The notes: generated from the sequence alone by a model not told the origin. A stretch of DNA of 64,000 bases from Pacificispira sp033344895 (GCA_965229685.1 OZ245920.1:4216001-4280000); one strand, 5' to 3'; shown: positions 17,895-26,987, counted from the stretch's first letter. Program-made: numbers and translations.

Positions 17895-19577
17895 TCAGGC
17901 CTCTGCCGCTTCGCCATCCAGGGTCGTCGCATCGGTGACCGCAACGACATGGATCGGCCGTGCACGACCACGGATCTGGATTTCGTGCTCCCCCCAGTCG
18001 CGGTCGCGATACGCAACCCCGGCGGCCCGAAAGACCGCCCGCGATGCCACCAGCTGGGCCGAAAACTCCTTTGTCGTGGCTTCCAGTCGGCTGGCCGTGT
18101 TGACCGCGTCGCCGATGGCGGTCAGCTGGGTCGCCCGGCCGTAGCCCATTTCGCCGACGATCACGGTTCCGACATGTATGCCGATGCCGATGCGCAGGGG
18201 TTCGTCGAGATCCTGGGACAGGCCGTCATTCAGGGATTTGAGTCGCTCCGCCATGCGCCGCGCGGCGGTGAGGGCGTTGCGGCAACCGGTTTCCTCCCCC
18301 TGTTCGATGCCGAACAGCGCCATGATGCCGTCGCCGATGAACTTGTCGAGATGCCCGCCGCTTTCCTCGATTGCCCGGCCCATCGCATCGAAATACCGGT
18401 TCAGCAGAAACACCGTGTCATAGGGCAGACGATCCTCACTGAGCCGTGTGAACCCGCGCAGGTCGCAGAACATGACCGCGATGGTCGCTTCCTTGCCTTC
18501 CAGCATGGCGGACCGGGGGTGGCCCTGTTTCGCGGTGGCGTTCGGCGGCAGCAGCGGCGTGACCTCAAGTCGCCCCGGTGCGGGGATCGCCTGACAGGCC
18601 AGACGCACATCGTCCGCCGCACGCACCCGGCGCAGGACGCGCCTTTCGGCGTCGCTGGCCGGGGGCAGCAGGTCCATGCCGTGGCGCACTCGCACCCGGC
18701 AGGTCGAACATCGGCCGCGCCCACCGCATACGCTGGCATGGGGATAGCGGCATTCCCGGCTGGCCTCCAGGATCGTCAGGCCCTGATTGAAGCGATATTC
18801 GCGCCCATCCTCATAGCGCAGGGTCACCATGCCGCGCCGCTTCTCATGCTGTTGACGCAGCCATCTTGCCGCCAGCGCGCCCAGCAGCAGGGTCCCCAGC
18901 CCGATCAGGATCCAGTCCTCGATCCGATACAGATCGGCCTGGGCCGCGCGGTCCAGATTGCCGACATAGCGCAGCACCATGTCGACCCAGCCCGGATCGA
19001 TGGTCAGTTCCGCCGCCTCGCTGCCCGCCTTGTAGAATCCGGTCATGGCCAGCGCGGGCCACAACAGGGATGCGGTGTAGAGGCCGAACCGGACGTTCGG
19101 CCAGCTCGGCTTCAGGCGCAGCCAGTAGTAGAGCCCCATGCAGCCATGGGTCCAGGCGACCAGAAACACCGTCGCCTGCCGCCAGCCGGCAACAGGGTCG
19201 TATTTCAGATAGATCGCCATGATCCAGGGATAGGACGGCTCGATCCCGTACTGCAGGGCGGCGATCCGCGTGCTGACCAGATGAAGCGCCAGCAGGGCCG
19301 GCACAGACAGGCCGAACAGCAGCTGGATGGCCTCGCCCCGGGGAATACCGCTCCAGCGCCGGCGCCGGTAGATGGCGTAGAGACCCAGGGACATATGGGT
19401 CAGAAGGGCGCCATAGAGCGTCAGCTGGCCCAGCCAGGTTTCCCACGGGGCGTGCCAGTAGGGGCGGATCGCCTCCATCACCGCCAGCGAGTGATTGCCC
19501 AGGATCAGCGGAAAGGTATGGGTCGCGATATAGACGAACAGCGTCAGTCCGGTGATCAGGCGAAGGCGGCGCAGCAT
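17895..19577 (-). CDS. Adenylate cyclase with SdhC-like membrane domain and [2Fe-2S] domain
   Basis: A 560-residue fusion. Residues 1-235 have six hydrophobic segments with in-membrane histidines (H20, a TH pair near 61, LALH, WTHG), like the heme-b anchor of succinate dehydrogenase. Residues about 248-345 form a plant-type ferredoxin domain with CGGRGRCSTC and a later LACQ. Residues about 365-545 are a class III cyclase with metal-binding aspartates in FCDLRGF and FIGDGIM, transition-state residues in GDAVNTASRLEA, and the adenine-type lysine in DKFIGD. The layout matches redox-responsive CyaC-type cyclases known in rhizobia. It likely reports quinone-pool or redox state through cAMP. Encoded 8 bases after the acyl-CoA ligase on the same strand. 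Confidence 0.9.
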   Translation of the reverse strand: MLRRLRLITGLTLFVYIATHTFPLILGNHSLAVMEAIRPYWHAPWETWLGQLTLYGALLTHMSLGLYAIYRRRRWSGIPRGEAIQLLFGLSVPALLALHLVSTRIAALQYGIEPSYPWIMAIYLKYDPVAGWRQATVFLVAWTHGCMGLYYWLRLKPSWPNVRFGLYTASLLWPALAMTGFYKAGSEAAELTIDPGWVDMVLRYVGNLDRAAQADLYRIEDWILIGLGTLLLGALAARWLRQQHEKRRGMVTLRYEDGREYRFNQGLTILEASRECRYPHASVCGGRGRCSTCRVRVRHGMDLLPPASDAERRVLRRVRAADDVRLACQAIPAPGRLEVTPLLPPNATAKQGHPRSAMLEGKEATIAVMFCDLRGFTRLSEDRLPYDTVFLLNRYFDAMGRAIEESGGHLDKFIGDGIMALFGIEQGEETGCRNALTAARRMAERLKSLNDGLSQDLDEPLRIGIGIHVGTVIVGEMGYGRATQLTAIGDAVNTASRLEATTKEFSAQLVASRAVFRAAGVAYRDRDWGEHEIQIRGRARPIHVVAVTDATTLDGEAAEA

Positions 19578-19584
19578 GAAAGGG

Positions 19585-21141
19585 CTAGACCAGTCCCAGC
19601 TTCTCGGCCAGGCCGATGCGTTGCAGCTTGCCGGTCGCGCCTTTCGGAATCTCTTCGACGATCAGGATGCGGCGCGGGACCTTGAAATCCGCCAGCCGCT
19701 GCGCCGCGAAATCCTTCAGCTCCTGATCCGCCGCCGCCGCTCCTTCCTTCAGGACGATGGCGCAGGCTACTTCCTCACCCAGCTTGTCATGGGGCATGGC
19801 GAAGGTGACGGCCTGGGCAACGGCAGGGTGGTCCATCAGCACCTCGTCGACCTCGCGCGGGGCGATCTTTTCACCGCCACGGTTGATGATCTCCTTCAGG
19901 CGCCCGGTGATCCAGAGATAACCGTCCTCGTCCAGCCGGCCCTGATCGCCGGTGCGAAACCAGACCCCGCCCTGACCATCCGGATCGGGCGGGAAGCTTT
20001 CCGCGTTGGCCTTGGGATTGTTTTCGTATCCGGCGGTGACGTTCGGCCCGCGGATCACGATCTCGCCTTCGCCGCCCTGCGCGACGAAACCGCCATCCGG
20101 ATCCATGATGCGGACCTCCGGCCCCGCCGGCAGGCCGACACAGCCCGGCTTGCGCGCGCCGGGCGGCAGCGGGCTGGACGCCATCTGATGGGCGGCCTCC
20201 GTCATGCCGTAGCTTTCAATCACCGGACAGCCGAAGGTCGCTTCCAGATCCGTCATCACCTGTGGCGGCAGCGACGAGCTGGAGGACCGGATCAGACGTA
20301 GTTGCAGTTTCGAAACGATATCGGGATTGCGGGCCGCGCGGCCCAGGATTGCCTGATGCATGGTCGGGACCGCCGTGTACCAGGTCGGATTCACCTGTTC
20401 CAGCCACTGAAAGACCTTCAACGCGTTGAACCCGGGCGCGCAATGTACCGACCCGCCCGCCGCGACGGAGCTCAGAACCGCTGCAATCAGCCCGTGAATA
20501 TGAAACAGCGGCATGATGTTGAGGCATCGATCCGCCGGTTTCAGGGCCAGTGTGGCGCCGATATGCGCGGCGGAAGCGCAGATATTGGCGCCGCTCAACG
20601 GCACGATCTTCGGTCGGGATGTCGTGCCGGACGTATGCAGGACCAGCGCCGTATCACCCGGCGCGGCGCGGCGTGCAGTGCCCTCCGGTGCGCCGGTATT
20701 CAGGGTAAAGGCGCCGGCGGGCCCGGCGGGTGGTTCGGCCAGGGTCAGGATCCTGGCGCCGTGGCGTTCGGCGACGGCGATGGCGGGCGTATCCGACCCT
20801 TCGGCGACGATCAGCGCCTTTGCGCCCAGGTCGGAGATGTAGAAATCGAATTCGTCCTCGCGATAGGCGGGGTTTAGCGGGGCGGCGCAGGCATGGGTCG
20901 CGACGGCCAGAAAGCAACTCGCCATGGCAGGCCCGTTGGGCAGCACGATGGCGACACGGTCCCCCGGTCCGATCCCGGCCCCGGCCAGTGCCGCGCCGCA
21001 GCGTGTGAGCTGATCCTGCAGGGCCCCGAAAGACAGATCGTCCCGCTCCGGTGCGCCGATTGCCGGCGCCTCCGGATTCCTGCCTGTTGCCCTGTCGATC
21101 AGATCACCGACCGTCCCTGCCGCCTGCACCATGACGCTCAC
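19585..21141 (-). CDS. Acyl-CoA synthetase, AMP-forming (oxalyl-CoA synthetase-like)
   Basis: Adenylate-forming ligase (518 aa) that activates a carboxylic acid to its CoA thioester with ATP. Motifs: LHTSGTTSRPKIVPLS near residue 170, PLFHIHG, ESYGMTEAAHQMASSPLP near 315, WFRTGDQGRLD and GRLKEIINRGGEKI near 405. The stretches AVPTMHQAIL and RSSSSSLPP closely resemble the plant and fungal AAE3/Pcs60 oxalate-CoA ligases; oxalate or another short diacid is therefore a candidate substrate. No oxalyl-CoA decarboxylase is nearby, so this is tentative. Read with the cyclase downstream. Confidence 0.86.
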   Translation of the reverse strand: MSVMVQAAGTVGDLIDRATGRNPEAPAIGAPERDDLSFGALQDQLTRCGAALAGAGIGPGDRVAIVLPNGPAMASCFLAVATHACAAPLNPAYREDEFDFYISDLGAKALIVAEGSDTPAIAVAERHGARILTLAEPPAGPAGAFTLNTGAPEGTARRAAPGDTALVLHTSGTTSRPKIVPLSGANICASAAHIGATLALKPADRCLNIMPLFHIHGLIAAVLSSVAAGGSVHCAPGFNALKVFQWLEQVNPTWYTAVPTMHQAILGRAARNPDIVSKLQLRLIRSSSSSLPPQVMTDLEATFGCPVIESYGMTEAAHQMASSPLPPGARKPGCVGLPAGPEVRIMDPDGGFVAQGGEGEIVIRGPNVTAGYENNPKANAESFPPDPDGQGGVWFRTGDQGRLDEDGYLWITGRLKEIINRGGEKIAPREVDEVLMDHPAVAQAVTFAMPHDKLGEEVACAIVLKEGAAAADQELKDFAAQRLADFKVPRRILIVEEIPKGATGKLQRIGLAEKLGLV

Positions 21142-21207
21142 TCCCCCGATTGTTTGTCGTGTCAGGGTTGCGAGTTTGCCCGTGCGGTCAAAGGCTTTCC
21201 AGCACGA

Positions 21208-21597
21208 TCAACGGATTTTGACCACTTCGTCGACATGTTGCTCTGACATGTCGCGCAGTTTCCGGGTCAGGGTCTGGAGAACCCGGGACATGACCGGGTC
21301 CATGGCGGTGATCCGGGATTCGAAATCGCTGCGCGGGATGACGATCACGGTGACGTCGCTCAGGGCCACGGCCGAGGCGATGCGCGCCTGGCCCGAAATC
21401 AATGCCATTTCGCCGACCAACTCGCCTCGCCCCAGCACGCCGAGCGGAACCCGCCGGTCGGTGCGGCCGCGCTTGGCGATTTCCACCCGACCGCTTTCAA
21501 TCAGGTAGGCCTCGTTCCCTTCCTGCCCTTCCTTGAACAGGATGGACCCGCTGCCGAAGGCGCGTCGCTCGAAGGGTGATTTCGACATATCGCTCAT
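21208..21597 (-). CDS. Stand-alone cyclic nucleotide-binding domain protein
   Basis: A 129-residue protein that is little more than a CAP-type cyclic nucleotide-binding domain. The phosphate-binding cassette reads GELVGEMALISGQARIASA with the Glu and Arg that contact the cyclic phosphate, so cAMP binding is plausible. There is no DNA-binding or kinase domain. It lies 66 bases upstream of the acyl-CoA ligase on the same strand, which in turn precedes the adenylate cyclase, so a local cAMP receptor role is an attractive inference. Confidence 0.83.
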   Translation of the reverse strand: MSDMSKSPFERRAFGSGSILFKEGQEGNEAYLIESGRVEIAKRGRTDRRVPLGVLGRGELVGEMALISGQARIASAVALSDVTVIVIPRSDFESRITAMDPVMSRVLQTLTRKLRDMSEQHVDEVVKIR

Positions 21598-21624
21598 GCC
21601 TGATCCCTTCCGGCCATCACCGTG

Positions 21625-22128
21625 TCAGCCGGAATTGCCGACCGGGTGAAGGGCATCGGAATCCTCCACGCCATTCTCCCGCCGTGCCAGGACCCGCTTC
21701 CGGGCTTCGCCGCTTTCGATATCGGTCAGGCCCAGCATGCTGGACACGCGCCGGATCAGATTGGCCTCGTGGTCATGCAGTTCGCCGTCCGCGTAGACCA
21801 CGTCCCACAACATCTCAACCAGCGCGATGCGTTCGTCATGGTCGAAATGCTCGTTGACGACACGCAGGAAGGAATAGATGTCCACCGCGGCTTCGGCCTT
21901 GGCCTCGCTCTCGACCAGAATTTGCTCGACATCGGTGCGCGAGACACCGAAATGACGCTCGATCAGCACGCCGATGCGCTCACGTTCGACCGAATCCACC
22001 TGGCCGTCCGTCATTGCGGCCTCGATCAGCATGGCCGCCGCCGCGATGTGAAGCTCGCGTTCGTCATGTTGGCCGCTTTTGTGACTCTGGGCCTCGGATT
22101 TGAAGAAATCGACTATCTTGTTCAGCAT
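21625..22128 (-). CDS. TerB-like protein
   Basis: A 167-residue soluble helical protein of the TerB/co-chaperone DjlA N-terminal type. Two similar acidic helical halves are visible (AAAAMLIEAAMTDGQVDSVE and ALVEMLWDVVYADGELHDHE), the metal-binding acidic repeats of this fold. Family members occur in tellurite-resistance and stress systems, but the role of isolated TerB proteins is not settled. It is 27 bases upstream of the cyclic-nucleotide-binding gene. Confidence 0.85.
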   Translation of the reverse strand: MLNKIVDFFKSEAQSHKSGQHDERELHIAAAAMLIEAAMTDGQVDSVERERIGVLIERHFGVSRTDVEQILVESEAKAEAAVDIYSFLRVVNEHFDHDERIALVEMLWDVVYADGELHDHEANLIRRVSSMLGLTDIESGEARKRVLARRENGVEDSDALHPVGNSG

Positions 22129-22218
22129 ATCCGTCGTCGTTTGCTCGGGTTCCCGATCATTCGACGCAAAGGGCGCCTCATACCGGCATTCGGGTTCAGT
22201 CTTTAAATATTAGGCACG

Positions 22219-22824
22219 ATGATCGACGGGTTCAAACTGCATGCGGGGTTTTTCGACCGCACCGCCCAGGAAGATCTGGTCGCGGCCGTTCGCCGCTGCC
22301 TGATCGAGGCACCGCTCTATACGCCCGTCATGCCGCGATCCGGCAAGGCATTCAGCGTGAGGATGAGCAATGCCGGCGCCCTCGGCTGGGTCTCCGACCG
22401 GACGGGCGGCTATCGCTATCAGGCGCATCATCCGGTGACGGACCGGCCCTGGCCGTCGATCCCCGAACCGTTGCTGGAGGCCTGGGCGGAACTTTCCGGT
22501 TATCGCGCGCCGCCGGAAGCCTGCCTGATCAACTGGTATGCGCCGGGTGCCCGGATGGGACTGCACCGGGACAGCGACGAGGCGGCGCGCGATGCGCCGG
22601 TCCTGTCGGTTTCCCTGGGTGACACGGCAATCTTCCGTCTCGGCCCGGCCCGAAAGGGGGCGAAGACTGGGTCGGTGCGGCTGTCTTCCGGTGATGTCGC
22701 CCTGCTGACGGGCCCGGCCCGGGAGTCACGCCACGGCGTGGACAGGATCCTGCCAGGCACATCGACCCTGCTGGACGCGCCGGGCCGGATCAACCTGACC
22801 CTGCGGCGGGTGACGGTACCTTGA
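22219..22824 (+). CDS. AlkB-family Fe(II)/2-oxoglutarate dioxygenase
   Basis: Oxidative demethylase (201 aa) of the AlkB family, which repairs 1-methyladenine and 3-methylcytosine in DNA or RNA. The iron triad is H116-x-D118 (GLHRDSD) and H172 (SRHGVD). Arginines R190 and R196 in RINLTLRR bind 2-oxoglutarate, and INWYAPGARMG precedes the triad as in E. coli AlkB. Faces away from terB. With tag it gives this window two alkylation-repair enzymes, though they are not linked in an operon. Confidence 0.92.
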   Translation: MIDGFKLHAGFFDRTAQEDLVAAVRRCLIEAPLYTPVMPRSGKAFSVRMSNAGALGWVSDRTGGYRYQAHHPVTDRPWPSIPEPLLEAWAELSGYRAPPEACLINWYAPGARMGLHRDSDEAARDAPVLSVSLGDTAIFRLGPARKGAKTGSVRLSSGDVALLTGPARESRHGVDRILPGTSTLLDAPGRINLTLRRVTVP

Positions 22825-22837
22825 GCGCCGCCGCGCC

Positions 22838-24400
22838 CTAGTCCGCGCGCGTCAGATAGATGCGGCCGCTGCAATTGCTGCCGCTGACGTAGAAATCCAG
22901 GGCAAATGATCCGTCCTGCTGCCGCTTTACCCGGTTCTTCGTGCGGTTGATCCCGAACCAGTCCCGAAAGGCCACTGTGATCGTGCCGGTTCCGTCCGCC
23001 GCCACCTTTCCGTCGAGGGAGAAGTGGTCGTTCGCCCCGGATTCGTTGATATCGGCGTCGATCCGGCCGTCGGTGATCACGATCCGGCCCTCCAATGACG
23101 ATTGTTTGCAGATGTGGTTGGCGGATGATGCCTGTCGCGTACGCAGTTCCGTGCGGACCAGATAGGTGCCGTCGACCGGATTGCCGGGGGGAGCCGGCAG
23201 GGTGGTTTGCGGCGACGTCGCCTGCGGCGTTAACGCCGCCACCTGTGGGACGGACGATGGGACGGGCGCCGCCGCCGGCGGCTTTTCGAGTGCCTCTAGC
23301 TTGACCTGGGCGAGTTCGCCATAAACGGTGTCGCCGAACCGCTCGGCAATGGAACGCAGCAGCGCCGCGTCGTCACTGTCCTTTACCGCCGCCCAGGCGG
23401 TTCTGGCTTCGGCTTCGCGTTCCCGCCGTGCGCTGAGCGCGGCAGACTGCTGCCGTTGAGCCTCCAATGTGGCAATCCGCTGCCGCGCGATGTTGCTGAA
23501 CAGGCCGTTCGGGTAAGCCTCCAGATAGCCGCGGAAGACGTCCGGGTCCTCCGCCACCGCAATCGATGTCCAGAGTTGGATTTCAGCGGTGTTGTCGGGG
23601 GGCGGCGGCGTGGTGTCGACCACGGTTTCCGGCAGCGCATCGATGAAGACGAAGTCACCGGTAAGGGACGAGCTTTCCCAGGGCACCTGGCGTTCGCCGG
23701 TCTTTTCCATCACTTCGATGCGGACGCGCTTGAAGACCTGTTCCACCGGCAGGCCCGGCGTGCGCATGGCCCGTGCCAGGGCGGCGGTATAAGGTGAATT
23801 GCGTCCCGTCCCGTCGGCGGCTACGGCACCGGGCGCTGTCGAATAGGCCAGCAGCGTGCCCGACGCCGCCTCGATCTTGGCCAGGCCGCGGCTGGCCGAC
23901 CGATCGAGGGCCGCGAACGGATTGTTCCGGCAGGCGTCCAGGACGACCAGGTTCAATCGGTTTCCAGCCTTATCGAGGGCGGACATCATCGTCGGGACGG
24001 CCAGGGTCGAGATTTGCAGATCCAGCTCATCCTGAATATCCGCGTCGACAGGAATAAGGTAGTTCACGCCGTCCGACTGAACGGCATGGCCGGCGTAATA
24101 GACCATGCCGACCGCATCCGGACCTGCGCTGCGGAGGGCCAGACCAAAAGCGACCACGGTGCGCTGCAGATCGCGATATGCCAGATTCTCCGCATGGGTG
24201 ACCTCGAACCCGGCTTCCTCCAGGACAGCGACCATCAAGGCGGCATCGTTCACCGGATTCTTGAGGGGGCCGATGGCATAGTCGGAATTGCCAATCACAA
24301 GCGCCATCCGGCGATCGGCATGGGCCCCGGCCGCGACCGTCAGGGACAGCAGAATTGCGACCATGCCGAGCCCCAACTTCCGTCCAGCGCCAGTTCGCAT
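22838..24400 (-). CDS. Secreted caspase-like (C14/metacaspase) protein
   Basis: A 520-residue periplasmic or exported protein: signal peptide 1-28 (AHA end), caspase p20-like peptidase domain about 30-270, a helical tetratricopeptide-like linker rich in Arg/Ala, and a C-terminal beta domain of about 110 residues. Catalytic dyad is H105 (YYAGHAV) and C157 (LDACRNNPF), both intact. LAVPTMMSALDKAG-type spacing matches bacterial caspase-like proteins that often carry variable C-terminal domains. Substrate and role are unknown; it is not in a recognisable defence operon. Confidence 0.9.
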   Translation of the reverse strand: MRTGAGRKLGLGMVAILLSLTVAAGAHADRRMALVIGNSDYAIGPLKNPVNDAALMVAVLEEAGFEVTHAENLAYRDLQRTVVAFGLALRSAGPDAVGMVYYAGHAVQSDGVNYLIPVDADIQDELDLQISTLAVPTMMSALDKAGNRLNLVVLDACRNNPFAALDRSASRGLAKIEAASGTLLAYSTAPGAVAADGTGRNSPYTAALARAMRTPGLPVEQVFKRVRIEVMEKTGERQVPWESSSLTGDFVFIDALPETVVDTTPPPPDNTAEIQLWTSIAVAEDPDVFRGYLEAYPNGLFSNIARQRIATLEAQRQQSAALSARREREAEARTAWAAVKDSDDAALLRSIAERFGDTVYGELAQVKLEALEKPPAAAPVPSSVPQVAALTPQATSPQTTLPAPPGNPVDGTYLVRTELRTRQASSANHICKQSSLEGRIVITDGRIDADINESGANDHFSLDGKVAADGTGTITVAFRDWFGINRTKNRVKRQQDGSFALDFYVSGSNCSGRIYLTRAD

Positions 24401-24514
24401 GGTTTCGCCTCCCGTCTGTTCCCGAAACTATATGAAAAGATCAGAACGGTTTCAAATTCAGGCATGGGTTGCGATCCCACCGAAGACGGTTGCCGTGGGC
24501 GGAAGGGGCGCGTT

Positions 24515-25114
24515 TCAGGACTGGCTGCAACCGCATTGCCGGGCGTCGACCGGTCGATAGTCGAGGATGTCGCCGCGGGCATTGGTTTCGACCTTGCAGC
24601 AGCGCAACAGGGCGTGTTTGAGCAGCCTGCGGCCGCGCTGCACACGGGACTTGATCCCGGATTGAGAGAGGCCGAGCCGCGCCGCCGCCGCGTCCCGGCT
24701 CATCCCCTCGATCTCCGTCAGCATGAGGGCTTCGGCGTAGCGTTCCGGCAGGCCGCGGATCAGCGGGACAAGGCAGGTCGCCAGCGCTTCCGACGGCGCC
24801 ATTTCGACATTGACGGGTGCGTCGGAGGCGAGTTCCAGAAGCGCCGCGCCTTCGGTGGCCCGGCGTTCGGCGGCGCGGCGGCGGTACAGGTCCGTGATCG
24901 CGTTGCGGGCGACGCCATGCATATAGGCGACCGGGTTTCGCGCCCCGGTCAGGGCGTCCTGATGCCGGACCAGCCGAAGCAGAACGTCGCCCGTCACTTC
25001 CTCCACCTCGGCCGGGCCGACATGGCGGCGGACAAACTGCGCCAGCCGGGTCCTGAATTCCGACCAGTCCGGTTCTTCGCGTTCGCCGCGACGGGCATGT
25101 GCGGTCTCGGTCAC
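24515..25114 (-). CDS. sigZ: SigZ-type ECF sigma factor with cysteine-rich tail
   Basis: A 199-residue alternative sigma factor. Region 2 lies about residues 20-80 (VTGDVLLRLV, NPVAYMHGVARNAITDLYRRR). Region 4 lies about 110-165 (LPERYAEALMLTEIEGMSRDAAAARLGLSQSGIKSRVQRGRRLL). The tail carries C172-C173 and C194-G-C196, typical of SigZ. No anti-sigma gene is adjacent. It lies 56 bases downstream of arsI on the same strand, suggesting that thiol-reactive metalloid could be its signal. Confidence 0.86.
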   Translation of the reverse strand: MTETAHARRGEREEPDWSEFRTRLAQFVRRHVGPAEVEEVTGDVLLRLVRHQDALTGARNPVAYMHGVARNAITDLYRRRAAERRATEGAALLELASDAPVNVEMAPSEALATCLVPLIRGLPERYAEALMLTEIEGMSRDAAAARLGLSQSGIKSRVQRGRRLLKHALLRCCKVETNARGDILDYRPVDARQCGCSQS

Positions 25115-25170
25115 GGATTCCTCATCCCGCTTGCCGGCCGATTGGCGCCCGGTCGTCCATCTGCCGGGCC

Positions 25171-25569
25171 TCAGGCACAGCAGGTTTTGTCATTGGGCCG
25201 GGCCATCGGCTGATCGTCGGTGATAATATACCATTCCCAGTTCAGCCCGTCCGGCCCGTCGGACCACAGCTTGTCCTGGGTCGCGTGACAACAGGTCGAC
25301 TGATCGACCACGCGGTTCAGGATGCCGTTTCCGGACAGCCGCTCCCGAACCACGGGCATGTCCGCCGGATCCAGGACTTCGACGCCGATATGGTTGAGGT
25401 GTTCCGGCGCATCCGCCGCTTCGAACAGAACCAGCTTCAGTGCCGGATCGTCGATCGCGAAATTGGCATAGCCGGGTCGTCTCTTGTGCGGTTCCGTCCC
25501 GAACAGGCGGCTGTAATACGCCACCGCCGCATCGATGTCCGAAACATTCAGGGCCAGTTGCAGTCTCAT
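25171..25569 (-). CDS. arsI: ArsI-type C-As lyase / CadI family dioxygenase
   Basis: A 132-residue vicinal-oxygen-chelate enzyme. It matches ArsI, the Fe(II)-dependent lyase that cleaves the carbon-arsenic bond of trivalent organoarsenicals such as methylarsenite. LNHIGVEV supplies a metal ligand, STCCHATQDKLW is the vicinal-cysteine substrate-binding loop, and WEWY the terminal strand. A terminal KTCCA adds two more cysteines. ATG 25569 has GGAG upstream. Upstream of sigZ. No arsM, arsR or efflux gene is in the window. Confidence 0.88.
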   Translation of the reverse strand: MRLQLALNVSDIDAAVAYYSRLFGTEPHKRRPGYANFAIDDPALKLVLFEAADAPEHLNHIGVEVLDPADMPVVRERLSGNGILNRVVDQSTCCHATQDKLWSDGPDGLNWEWYIITDDQPMARPNDKTCCA

Positions 25570-25665
25570 GTCGCGTCTCCATTTCGCGGGAAGTGTCACC
25601 CGGTAAGACGAAGATGCTGCAAAACGGACGCAAAATTCTTGTGGGGCGCGCGAACGCTGATTGCT

Positions 25666-26181
25666 CTAGGTCCCGACCGCGGCTGCGACAGCCGGCTCGG
25701 CCGCGTTCAGCCGCTCGATCTCGCGGATCGCCTGGCCGGCCAGTTCCGACAGCAACAGGCGCTTGCCCTGCGACATGGCTTCCCCACGCGGTTTGTCGTC
25801 GATGATGCACAGGGTGCCGAGCCGGTCCCCGTCCTGTGTGATCAGCGGCGCGCCGCAATAGTAGCGGATGTCGGGCGGTCCGGTGACAAGCGGGTTCTCC
25901 CGGAAGCGCGGGTCTGCCCGGGCGTCCAGAACCTCCATCACGTCGGCGCTGCGGATCGCATGATCGCAGAAAGCCCATTCCCTTGGCGTCTCCGTGGCGT
26001 CCAGACCGCAGCGGGACTTGAACCATTGCCGGTTCTCATCGACCAGGGACACCAGCGCGATGGGGGCGCCGAAAATACGCGACGCCAGGCCGGTGATCCG
26101 GTCAAGCTCCGGCGAAGGGCCGGTATCCAGGACATTCAGGTCCCGCAGCGCCTGCAATCTCTTCTGTTCAAGCGAATCCAC
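25666..26181 (-). CDS. Single GAF-domain protein
   Basis: A 171-residue soluble sensor-type protein consisting of one GAF domain (residues about 25-160) with PIALVSLVDENRQWFKS, FCDHAI, YYCGAPLITQDG and LGTLCIID, the usual GAF strand signatures of stand-alone bacterial GAF proteins. Three cysteines occupy the pocket region, so a redox or small-ligand sensing role is possible. No output domain is present. About 100 bases upstream of arsI on the same strand; linkage is uncertain. Confidence 0.83.
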   Translation of the reverse strand: MDSLEQKRLQALRDLNVLDTGPSPELDRITGLASRIFGAPIALVSLVDENRQWFKSRCGLDATETPREWAFCDHAIRSADVMEVLDARADPRFRENPLVTGPPDIRYYCGAPLITQDGDRLGTLCIIDDKPRGEAMSQGKRLLLSELAGQAIREIERLNAAEPAVAAAVGT

Positions 26182-26987
26182 GCATCACCCGTTTCAATAC
26201 GCCCCTGAGCCGCACGATGCGCCGGACCGGCGCCGGTGGCAAGGAGCTGGATTGATCCGTGCAGAATCGCACGAAAAATTTAAGACAATCTGAAGGACGG
26301 TGATTTTGCACTGACAGCGTGTCGGGCTTGGGGCATAACCGACCTATGGTCGCACATGTCACAACCGTTGCCTTCCAGGGCGTCGAAACGATGCCGATCG
26401 ACGTCCAGGTCCAGCTGACCTCGGGCCTACCGGCCTTCAACGTGGTCGGGCTGCCCGACAAGGCCGTGGCCGAAAGCCGGGAACGGGTGCGTGGTGCGCT
26501 GGCGGCCATCGGTCTGGCCCAGCCGCCGAAGCGGATCACGGTCAACCTGTCGCCGGCCGATGTCCTGAAGGAGGGCAGTCACTACGACCTGCCCATCGCG
26601 CTGGGCCTGCTGCTGGCGATGGAGGCGATTCCCAGCGACGCGCTGGACGGTCATCTGGCGCTGGGGGAACTGGGTCTGGACGGCCGCATCGCGCCGGTCG
26701 CCGGGGTACTGCCCGCGGCCATGGCGGCGGTCGGCATGGACAAGGCATTGATCTGCCCGGCCAGCCAGGGCGGCGAGGCCGCCTGGGCGGGTGAGATGGA
26801 CATCGCCGCCGCGCCGGACCTGATTGCCCTAATCAACCATCTGAACGGCAGCCAGGTCATGCCGGTGCCGGAACCGAAACTGGCCCCGCCGATGCAGGAC
26901 CCGCCGGACCTCGCCGATATCAAGGGGCAGGAAACCGCCAAGCGGGTGCTGGAAGTCGCGGCGGCGGGCGGTCACAACCTGTTCATA

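Noticed and set aside
22838..26181. Caspase, sigma factor, ArsI and GAF genes as one defence island
   Set aside because: They share a strand, but gaps are 56 to 114 bases, no nuclease, NTPase or TIR partner is present, and each has a plausible separate role.
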